Positions 6,246 to 12,926 of a DNA stretch of 14,313 bases are shown piece by piece (positions within the stretch are counted from its first letter, which is position 1; each line of letters opens with the position of its first letter). Under the pieces are notes generated by a model. The model made no database searches. It saw nothing but the letters and a program-made list of their open reading frames with translations, and had not been told where the DNA came from. Origin of the DNA: Spirochaetia bacterium (lineage in GTDB: Bacteria; Spirochaetota; Spirochaetia; Treponematales; Breznakiellaceae); NCBI GenBank assembly GCA_026002265.1, contig BOBG01000052.1, positions 1 through 14,313 on the forward strand. The letters are read 5' to 3'. A program made the translations under genes and the position numbers.

Positions 6246-6464
6246 ATTTCGGCAGGCTCGATAACCGGGCATCGAGCCTGTCGAGATGCCGGCACCCCCC
6301 TCCTGATCGAAAGCGTTCTCTGAATCAGTCGAAGGCGTTCCCTGAGCCTGTCGAAGGGAACGCCGGAAGATGTCCACGAATACACACGAATATTCACTAA
6401 TAAAAACGATATTTATTCGTGGATCCTATTCATATATTCGTGTTAATTCGTGACATTCGTGGAT
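6246..6464. repeat. Composite repeat, copy 2
   Basis: A second copy with the same loop sequence AACCGGGC between 17-base arms (6246-6262 and 6271-6287). The outer arms differ slightly from copy 1. The GAGCCTGTCGAAGG segment (6344-6357) and a longer palindromic block (6372-6464) follow. Sequence between the copies (6171-6245) shows no recognisable gene. Confidence 0.85.
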
Positions 6465-6481
6465 AGCTCTTTCCGGATCCA

Positions 6482-6674
6482 CCAAATACACACGAATATC
6501 CACTAATAAGAACAATATTCATTCGTGTACATTTGTGACATTCGTGGACTCCATTCAAAAATTCCGGAAAAAGTCCACGAATACACACTAATAAGAATAA
6601 TATTCATTCGTGTTAATTCGTGCCATTCGTGGATCCTATTCATATATTCGTGTACATTCGTTCAATTCGTGGAC
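6482..6674. repeat. Cluster of further CCACGAAT-family palindromes
   Basis: At least two further units are seen: 6482-6550 and 6572-6635, the second with an extra right arm to about 6674. Each has left-arm ACACGAATA/CCACTAATAA and right-arm CATTCGTGT...ATTCGTGGA segments. They end about 12 bp from the mannosidase stop codon, so any mRNA running past it would carry several stacked hairpins. Confidence 0.8.
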
Positions 6675-6686
6675 TCCATTCATATT

Positions 6687-9600
6687 TCACCGGAACGTCA
6701 GCATCAACGTTTTGATTTCAAATGCCCTGAACTCTAGGTCTAGGTCTTTTCCGGAACATGGAATCTGTCTCACAGTATCTTCCAGCATATCGGTTACAAA
6801 TACTGCCGCAAGTTCCCGGTAAAAATGCAGAACGCTGCGGGTCTGCGCCCCAAGACTTTCGTAGAGCCGAAGTAGCACCGCGCCGGGCTGGGCTGATTCC
6901 GGGGCTTTGATGCTTTCTGCGATAATTGCCGGTTCGTCCAGCGTGAAAAAAGAAAAGTCTGGGACATTCGTAGTGCCGGTGACTCCTGCCTGCACCTCGC
7001 GTGTGTTGAGTTCGTAGCCTGCGCGGACAATGCCGGATTCTGCGAAACTGCCGGCAAAAGGGAGGAGCGAGTAGATGAAATGATGTTCGCCTTGGTCAGC
7101 TTCCGGATCGGGTGCTATGGGGGAACGGAGGAGCGTCAGGCGCATGGATCCGCCCGCAACATCGTGCCCATACTTGCAATCATTGAGAAGCGCGATACCG
7201 CGGCCGGCTTCTTCCAGACAGATCCATTTATGCGCGCAGATTTCGAATTTTGCCCGGTCATGGGGGAGATTCCGGTGCGTGTTCCGGAGAAGATGCCCGT
7301 ACTGCACTTCACACCGGACCTGAGTCGCGTCCAGTGCAGTGTCAAAGCCGACTTTGAGAAGCTGCCGGCGCTCATGCCACTCAACTTTTGTCTCAAAATC
7401 AATTCGCGGGTTTTCTGCATAAAACACCGAATCCTGTACGAGCGTTGATGCAGCAGCGATCCGGTACTCGCGGCGGATCCTGAAGCATACTGGACCGTCA
7501 GCGGCAACTTCCGTTTTAATCAAACCCGTTTCTTCAGTGAGATACTTTGTCCAATCCGCATCAATATCCCACGCTTCCCACAGAACCGGAAGATCCTGTG
7601 CACTGACAAGCCGGTTGAATGACCCGCCGGCAGCCACCCATTCCCGGTTTTTCCGGTCAATAAGACTGATAATTCTGCCATTTGTTTCGTCAAATTGAAC
7701 CCGGTAAAAGGGAGTTGTCAAAAAGCCGTCATGGTAGACAAAAGGTGAAGCTGGAAGCGCAGCATCGTCCAGAGTAAAAGAAGCCCAGCCGAGTGCCGGC
7801 AGTACCGGCGTACAGACTCCAACATCAGCACCGTCAAGATCAGTGTACGGCTGAAGGGCATAAACCTTTTGACCGGAACGCAGAAAACCGGCCGTAGATC
7901 CAGAAATAACAACCGGATCCGTACGCTCCCACGAGAGATCGTTAAAAAGAATGAGCCGTCCCGCGCCAGGTGTGACCATTTTTTGTATAAAAGTGCGGAT
8001 CAATCCATCAAGTGTTGATTCAATCTGCCGGTACTGTTCTTCAGCTTCAACATACACCCGGTGAATCGAAGAGCCGGGAATAATGTCGTGAAATTGATTC
8101 GTGAGGAGCATTTTCCAGCATTTAAGTAAGGCTGCTGACGGATATTCCATTAGGCCTTCAGCGGCTGCTGTTGCAAAAAAGAATTCTGTCCGGCGGAGGG
8201 CAAATTCTAATTTCCGGTTGTAACGCTTTGTCCGGGCTTGAGTTGTATAGGTGCCGCGGTGCAGCTCAAGGTACAATTCGCCGCGCCATTCGGGCCATTC
8301 ATCAGATGCGCTGAAGATTCTGTCGAGTGCAGAAGATACGCTTTTCCATGCCGCTTTTGGTGCGCCCTCCAGATTACCGAGCCGGCGCGCCATCTCCAGA
8401 TCGCTGCGCGTGGTACCGCCTCCGCCGTCACCTTCGCCGATTGATTTTATTGCCCCAGATTGCAATTCTTTGTGCTGGATTTCGCCCCATATTTCGGCAA
8501 GACCCGCCGGGCTGACTCTGCCGTTGTAACCTTCGGTCCGGGAAGAAATATAGTGGGTTTTGACTCCGGTGCCGTCTATGCCCCGCCAGATAAAGGTGTC
8601 GTAAGGAAACCGGGTCGTATCATTCCAATTTATTTTACTCGTAACAAAATATTTAATTCTACACCCGTCAAGGATTTGCGGCAGTGCGGCAGCATAACCG
8701 AATACATCAGGAAGCCACAATGTATCAGCTTCATAACCGAGCAGATCATTATTTACAGCTTTACCAACCAAAAATTGCCGGATCAATGATTCACCGCCGG
8801 GAATATTACAATCAGCCTCGACCCACATACCGCCGTTTGGTTCCCAATTAGCTTTCCGGTAGGCATCTTTAACCGAGGCAAATATATCCGGATAATTATT
8901 CTTGACACTTTCAAGCTGTGCCGGCTGCGTTTGAATAAAGATAAAATCCGGATATTCCTCCGAAAAGCGCACCATATTCATATAAGTCCGGGCAACTTTC
9001 CGCTCCGTCTCACCAATATGCCACAGCCATGCGTGATCAATATGTGCGTGGCCAATAAGATAAATTTCCGGCGTAGTGGGGCTATTTTCTGATTTAAGCA
9101 GCGGGGCAATCTGCTCTGCGGCCTGAGCAGATTCTTTTTCCACAATTCCGCCGGTCGAATTAAAATGAATTCCAGTTAATGCATCATACAACCCTTTTAA
9201 AATGCGGGCTTTACGAAGGGAATTATGATCCAAAACCTGAGCTAATTCAAAGAGACACCGGACATCATAATAAAGGGAATAGACCGGTTCGATACGTTCA
9301 ACCAGAGTTGCCCCTTCAAATATATTTGGATATGCCGGAATTTGCTGACTCAACGTACATAAAATAACCTCTTTTTCCAAGGGGTGACAGCCCGGATATG
9401 GATGACCTGCATAGGATTCAATATGAAGAGTATGCTCCGCACCGTCAGCCGGAATTTTAATTTTTTTGTGAAAAGGATTAAATGCACCAACCGGTTTCCC
9501 GTCAATAAATGCCAACGAATCAGCGTTAGGAATCGCCCGTAAATAGAGCGGATACGCACTTTGTGCCGAAGTTTTAAATTCACTTCGGAACCATACACAA

Positions 9601-9785
9601 TGCCAGGGCCGTCCGTAAGGATACGGTGTATTTATTTTTTCCCAATGAATTCCGTCAGGAGGCGCCCGGAACTTTTCTTCTGTTTCAAAGGTCTCAAAAT
9701 AAAGCGGGCTAATATCCCGGTACCGGAGCGGCTTCAAAAAACGCATATACTGTAATATTCTCTGTTCAATTTTTGGTATCAGCAT
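6687..9785 (-). CDS. Glycoside hydrolase family 38 alpha-mannosidase
   Basis: A 1032-residue protein of the expected size for bacterial GH38 enzymes, which hydrolyse alpha-mannosides with retention using one metal ion. The catalytic domain starts with IGHAHIDHAWLW (residues 244-255), giving metal-binding His and Asp. GMWVEADCNIPGGESLIRQ (319-337) contains the predicted nucleophile D325. LPDVFGYAAALPQ (358-370) and NQFHDIIPGSSI (563-574, metal-binding H566) follow. About 230 N-terminal residues form the family's accessory beta domain, and the last 450 or so the beta-sandwich domains. No signal peptide is present, so it is probably cytoplasmic, degrading imported manno-oligosaccharides. GGAG precedes the ATG. 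Its start overlaps the stop of a 23-codon ORF, and the Rsr gene lies upstream on the same strand. Confidence 0.95.
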   Translation of the reverse strand: MLIPKIEQRILQYMRFLKPLRYRDISPLYFETFETEEKFRAPPDGIHWEKINTPYPYGRPWHCVWFRSEFKTSAQSAYPLYLRAIPNADSLAFIDGKPVGAFNPFHKKIKIPADGAEHTLHIESYAGHPYPGCHPLEKEVILCTLSQQIPAYPNIFEGATLVERIEPVYSLYYDVRCLFELAQVLDHNSLRKARILKGLYDALTGIHFNSTGGIVEKESAQAAEQIAPLLKSENSPTTPEIYLIGHAHIDHAWLWHIGETERKVARTYMNMVRFSEEYPDFIFIQTQPAQLESVKNNYPDIFASVKDAYRKANWEPNGGMWVEADCNIPGGESLIRQFLVGKAVNNDLLGYEADTLWLPDVFGYAAALPQILDGCRIKYFVTSKINWNDTTRFPYDTFIWRGIDGTGVKTHYISSRTEGYNGRVSPAGLAEIWGEIQHKELQSGAIKSIGEGDGGGGTTRSDLEMARRLGNLEGAPKAAWKSVSSALDRIFSASDEWPEWRGELYLELHRGTYTTQARTKRYNRKLEFALRRTEFFFATAAAEGLMEYPSAALLKCWKMLLTNQFHDIIPGSSIHRVYVEAEEQYRQIESTLDGLIRTFIQKMVTPGAGRLILFNDLSWERTDPVVISGSTAGFLRSGQKVYALQPYTDLDGADVGVCTPVLPALGWASFTLDDAALPASPFVYHDGFLTTPFYRVQFDETNGRIISLIDRKNREWVAAGGSFNRLVSAQDLPVLWEAWDIDADWTKYLTEETGLIKTEVAADGPVCFRIRREYRIAAASTLVQDSVFYAENPRIDFETKVEWHERRQLLKVGFDTALDATQVRCEVQYGHLLRNTHRNLPHDRAKFEICAHKWICLEEAGRGIALLNDCKYGHDVAGGSMRLTLLRSPIAPDPEADQGEHHFIYSLLPFAGSFAESGIVRAGYELNTREVQAGVTGTTNVPDFSFFTLDEPAIIAESIKAPESAQPGAVLLRLYESLGAQTRSVLHFYRELAAVFVTDMLEDTVRQIPCSGKDLDLEFRAFEIKTLMLTFR

Positions 9786-9850
9786 AAAAACTCCTTTACT
9801 TTCAAGCCAAGTTCTTTATGATGATCAATTGCCTGTTTTATTTTATTCAT
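9779..9850 (-). CDS. Short ORF (23 aa) overlapping the mannosidase start
   Basis: Encodes MNKIKQAIDHHKELGLKVKE plus FLC. The ATG is preceded by GGAGGAAG, the strongest Shine-Dalgarno in this operon. The stop TGA overlaps the mannosidase ATG (ATGCTGA), giving direct coupling. The ribosome binding site of the mannosidase (GGAG) is inside this ORF, so translating it would bring ribosomes to the mannosidase start. The peptide is a single amphipathic helix by appearance, and I recognise no family. It could be a coupling leader or the remnant of a larger gene. No homology was checked. Confidence 0.5.
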   Translation of the reverse strand: MNKIKQAIDHHKELGLKVKEFLC

Positions 9851-9894
9851 TATCTTCCTCCGTTAAATTTTTTTATGGCATCTGTCTACACGTT

Positions 9895-11592
9895 CTACAG
9901 CTTGATTTTCTCAATTTCTGCCATCTGAGTGCCGGTGTCTTCTATAATTGCCTTTATTAGGGAAAGAAGCCGGTTGGAAAAGCCGGCAAGGTAAATAACG
10001 GCCGGATTATTGGAAATATGCGTCTGGTATGCCTGAAGCTGCCACACAATAAGTTTTGCTGACGCTGGTTTTTTTGCCATAAGCCATTTACTGGCAAGAT
10101 CATCCGCGGCTACGGAATCGGTGATAAGAAGGATGTATTTCTGACCGGCGTATTCATTCATCAGGGTTTCAAGGTAGGTTCCGCCAGATGCCTGTTTGCA
10201 AATTTCCCCCGCCATATCAAAAAGATTTTCGCTTTTGAACGAAACTGGCGTGCAGGTATTTGCTATCGTACAAACACTTGCAGCCGGGTGAGCGAGCTTT
10301 ACGAGCGCACCGAAAAAAGTCGCAATATCAATGGCATTTAAACTGTCGTTTATTGAAACGCTCATGGAACCAGATGTATCAATCCCAATAAGGATTTCTG
10401 TTTCAGGCGGAATGTTAAACGTTTCCTTAGCGCACGTATTAAGAATATCTCCAAGGGCTTTTTTGAAAGCTTTATTTGTCACCATACGCTGGGCATTGAT
10501 AAGCGCGAAGGGGAGCATATTTGATGCCCGGTAATCACTTATGCTCTGAATCTTTGTACAGACCATCGCCTCAATTTCTGGAGGCACAGCACTTTGAAGC
10601 ACCTCCTCTTGGGTAAAAAGACCACCGGTCGGACGGCGCTTTTTGACAAGCCGGCTTTCCACAGCAAAAACCCGTTCCAGCGCAACAAGGTTGAGAATAA
10701 GCGCGGCATAGCGTAACCCTTTATACAATATAGCATAAAGTGCCTGCCTATCAACATTATTCAAAACTCCGGCCTCTTTTTGTTTTAACTCCATGATTTC
10801 CTGCTGTAAAAGTGCCACTTTTTCCAAGTCTTTTTCTGCGATTAATTCCTGGCTAAGCATGTGGAGTTTTTCTTTACTGGAAGCCGGGAAATTATTGATG
10901 CTGTGTTTTAATTCTTCGAGTTGAAAAGAATATTTTTCTACTGCACCAAGAACATCATCATCAATTTTATTTTGTTTAATGTTTTCCAGCGCCTGCTTCA
11001 GCTCTCGCGCCCGCTCAAAGCTCAGTTCATCGCGGGAAACATAGCGCATATAATTTTGAAAATGCTCCTGTTTAAATGCCGGCCGGGCAACCCGCGCCAG
11101 TTCCAAAATCGTAGTTTTATTCCGGCACACCGAATAATCATTTAATAATTTAAATAGCTGATTATTAACCGCCCGCTTTATACTCCGGCCCAAGCCTTTG
11201 CGGACAGGTGTTTTCCGGCATATTTCCATAAAATCGTGGAGCAGATTTAAATTAGTGACAATCCGGGGAAATGACTTGGTAAATAGGCTTTTATCTTCCA
11301 GAGTAGAGAGATAGCTGAGCCAAATAACCGGCACCAATTTGAGCGAATTCTTTGTATGGCCGTAAATTGCGGCCTTGGTTGCAAACTCCGGACATTCGCT
11401 AAGGGCACGGGTAAAAATTTCTGTTGCGCTTTGCATCACCTCTTCTTGAGTTTGATAAAACATACCGTTGAGAAGACCCAGACTAAAAAATTCCGCAACT
11501 GTTTCCGGGAAACTTATCTTGTAGCCGGTGCCGCCTTCGTAGGTAGTGGTTTTTCCGGTTAAATGATCAACCCACTCTTTTATTCGCGCCAT
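9895..11592 (-). CDS. rsr: Ro60/Rsr orthologue (TROVE and vWA domains), Y RNA-binding protein
   Basis: A 565-residue protein, close to the usual 520-540 of Ro proteins. The N-terminal two thirds look like the TROVE HEAT-repeat ring: FFSLGLLNGMFYQTQEEV (35-52) matches the family's F-L-x-L-G...Y-Y-x-x-E signature, followed by EFATKAAIYGHT and LVPVIWLSYLS. The C-terminal third is a von Willebrand A domain starting ILIGIDTSGSMS (400-411), with MIDAS residues D405, S407 and S409, the SGGT of 469-472 and TDS at 491-493. A charged heptad-like stretch (about 195-275) suggests an inserted coiled coil. Ro proteins bind misfolded RNA and Y RNAs; bacterial Rsr works with exonucleases in rRNA maturation and decay. 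AAGGAAGG precedes the ATG. A Y-like RNA is encoded 43 bp upstream on the same strand. Confidence 0.9.
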   Translation of the reverse strand: MARIKEWVDHLTGKTTTYEGGTGYKISFPETVAEFFSLGLLNGMFYQTQEEVMQSATEIFTRALSECPEFATKAAIYGHTKNSLKLVPVIWLSYLSTLEDKSLFTKSFPRIVTNLNLLHDFMEICRKTPVRKGLGRSIKRAVNNQLFKLLNDYSVCRNKTTILELARVARPAFKQEHFQNYMRYVSRDELSFERARELKQALENIKQNKIDDDVLGAVEKYSFQLEELKHSINNFPASSKEKLHMLSQELIAEKDLEKVALLQQEIMELKQKEAGVLNNVDRQALYAILYKGLRYAALILNLVALERVFAVESRLVKKRRPTGGLFTQEEVLQSAVPPEIEAMVCTKIQSISDYRASNMLPFALINAQRMVTNKAFKKALGDILNTCAKETFNIPPETEILIGIDTSGSMSVSINDSLNAIDIATFFGALVKLAHPAASVCTIANTCTPVSFKSENLFDMAGEICKQASGGTYLETLMNEYAGQKYILLITDSVAADDLASKWLMAKKPASAKLIVWQLQAYQTHISNNPAVIYLAGFSNRLLSLIKAIIEDTGTQMAEIEKIKL

Positions 11593-11634
11593 ATTTCCTT
11601 CCTTTTCAATTCACGTACCGGTATAACCAGCGTG

Positions 11635-11762
11635 AAAAAACGGGGAAAAGTTTGGAAAGATGTAACAAACTAGCGCGTCTGCCATTCCGCCACAGGATAA
11701 ACCTGCCAAAGGATTCGAACCTCTGGAAAAACTAGCTCCCAATGTAATCTTTCCGGCACCCC
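11635..11762 (-). ncRNA. Bacterial Y RNA (YrlA-like) with permuted tRNA mimic
   Basis: On the minus strand the ends pair: GGAAAGAU (11754-11747) with AUCUUUCC (11661-11654), and AGCUAG (11736-11731) with CUAGUU, an internal loop between. GGGG (11762-11759) and CCCC (11645-11642) can close the base. Inside lies a tRNA-like module in permuted order. First is a T-arm of 7 bp with loop UUCGAAU (11726-11706). Next is a CAGG-UUUAU-CCUG hairpin (11705-11693), like an acceptor stem with its ends sealed. Last is a D-arm (11693-11670) nearly identical to that of tRNA-Leu. The Y stem occupies the anticodon-arm place. This is the architecture known for YrlA RNAs. Six U residues (11640-11635) mark the likely 3' end. 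Location just upstream of the Ro gene supports the call. Confidence 0.85.
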
Positions 11763-11771
11763 ATATATTTT

Positions 11772-11800
11772 AGGTTAATGCCATGCACTGATATTGTCAA
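11772..11800 (-). promoter_or_regulatory. Promoter of the Y RNA / rsr unit
   Basis: On the minus strand a perfect TTGACA (11800-11795) is followed after 17 bp by TAACCT (11777-11772), a weaker -10 box. Transcription would start near 11765, right at the base of the Y RNA. No second promoter is obvious between the RNA and rsr, so rsr may be read by transcripts passing the U run. Confidence 0.65.
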
Positions 11801-12029
11801 GATAATGTTTATTGATTTTTACAAATCCAAATTCAGCGATGTTCTCATCTTGAACGGCTATCAAGTCGTTCTCTTTCCATTTCCTGCGGCTATACAGCCT
11901 ATTCATTTTACGCGATACTTTTTTTAAGCGTTTCGTTTCGGAGAACACCCAGTTGAACTTGTTGCCTTCACTGTCAGTGATATTGTCCTTTCGTAATCTC
12001 GCTACTACTGAAAAACTTGCAAAACAAGC
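11775..12029 (-). pseudogene. Unidentified ORF remnant without a start
   Basis: An open frame of 84 codons follows a TGA at 12032-12030 and ends with TAA at 11777-11775. It contains plausible protein sequence, for example RLRKDNITDSEGNKFNWVF and WKENDLIAVQDENIAEFGF, with good amino-acid composition. It has no start codon or ribosome binding site before an internal Met about half way. I do not recognise the family. It is probably the 3' end of a gene cut off by the repeat region to its right. The Y RNA promoter lies over its last codons. Confidence 0.4.
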
Positions 12030-12082
12030 TCATTAAGGTAAGGGTAGTTCAAAAGGTATATGCTTTTCTTATCGGTACTTAC

Positions 12083-12313
12083 CGGACTGCCGAGGAATCC
12101 CCCACATTTTTGGGCGAATTATCCAGAACTGCCGGAGAATACCCCGCATTTCTGGATGAATCCTCTAGGACTTCTAGAGAGTCCCCCGCATTTCTGGATG
12201 AATCCTCTAGGACTGCTAGAGAGTTCTCCACACTTTTGGGTGAATCCTCCCGGAGTTCCAGAGAGTCCCCCACATTCTTGAATGAACCCTCCATGACTGC
12301 CGAAGAGTCCCCT
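12083..12313. repeat. 42-bp tandem repeat, five full units and a partial sixth
   Basis: Units of exactly 42 bp run from 12083 to 12292, with a partial unit after them. Each has a TCCCC-CACATTTTTGG-like core, and the central units have a palindrome CTCTAG-GACTT-CTAGAG at the junction. Because 42 is divisible by three, several frames stay open: plus-strand 14-residue repeats such as RTSRESPAFLDESS, and minus-strand ones. The only plus-strand start is a TTG at 12017 without a ribosome binding site. I therefore annotate the repeat and leave coding undecided. Confidence 0.85.
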
Positions 12314-12365
12314 GTACATTCCGGTTGCTTCGGTAGGGTAGTCGGAATGAGCGCTTGACAGGCTC

Positions 12366-12714
12366 AATAGAGTCCACGAATTAACACGAATGTACACGAA
12401 TAAGAAAATTAATTAGTGAGTAAAGCGTTAAATTCCTAACTCACTACGTACCAGCTCGCCAACGATTTGGGCGAGAGTTTTGTGAGAGGCAATGGCTTTT
12501 GTGCTGAAGAAAACGAATAGAGTCCTCGAATTGAACGAATGTACACGAATAAGAAAATTAATTAGTGAGTAAAGCGTTAAACTCCTAACTCACTACGTAC
12601 CAGCTCGCCAACGATTTGGGCGAGAGTTTTGTGGGAGGCAATGGCTTTTGTGTTGAAGCAAACGAATAGAGTCCTCGAATTAACACGAATGTACACGAAT
12701 AAGAAAATTAATTA
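12366..12714. repeat. 150-bp tandem repeat carrying a gene tail
   Basis: Three starts of AATAGAGTCC (12366, 12516, 12665) give two full units of about 150 bp and a truncated third. Each full unit has a half CCACGAAT-family arm followed by about 90 bp. On the minus strand those 90 bp read as the same peptide end, TKAIASHKTLAQIVGELVRS followed by ELG and Ile or Val and a stop. The protein source is not recognised. No complete gene is present. Confidence 0.8.
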
Positions 12715-12739
12715 GTGAATATTCGTGTACATTTGTGGA

Positions 12740-12892
12740 CAGCTTCCGGTGTTCCCTTCGACAGGTCAGGGAACGCCTTCGACAGGTCAGGGAACGCTCT
12801 CAACTACGAGGGGGGGTGCCGGAAAGCCTGCCGGTCATTGAGCCTGCCGAAATGACGGCGGGCTTGGAGGCAGGGGGAGGACACCCCCTCAT
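12740..12892. repeat. Composite repeat, copy 3 (inverted)
   Basis: This is the reverse orientation of the 5973-6170 element. A CCACGAAT-type right arm ends near 12740. CCTTCGACAGGTCAGGGAACG follows twice in tandem (12756-12795), then a G run with GTGCCGG, and then the CAGGGGGAGGACACCCCCT block (12871-12889). The long perfect hairpin is degraded here. It ends about 35 bp past the LRR gene stop. Confidence 0.75.
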
Positions 12893-12926
12893 GGAATTTT
12901 TACCGGAAGCGCCACATTTACAGCAT

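Noticed and set aside
5915..6400. Short ORFs on both strands in the repeat region after the hydrolase gene
   Set aside because: They are translations of palindromic repeats; the same peptides recur wherever the repeats occur and none has a ribosome binding site.
11670..11726. A normal tRNA gene, suggested by the GGTTCGAATCC T-loop and a tRNA-Leu-like D-arm
   Set aside because: The T-arm precedes the D-arm on the coding strand, there is no anticodon arm between them, and the acceptor strands are joined by a closed loop. This fits a Y RNA mimic instead.
12017..12358. Plus-strand 113-codon ORF with 14-residue repeats
   Set aside because: It starts with TTG without a Shine-Dalgarno, and the repeat is open in several frames by its period alone. 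I kept it as a repeat, not as a gene.
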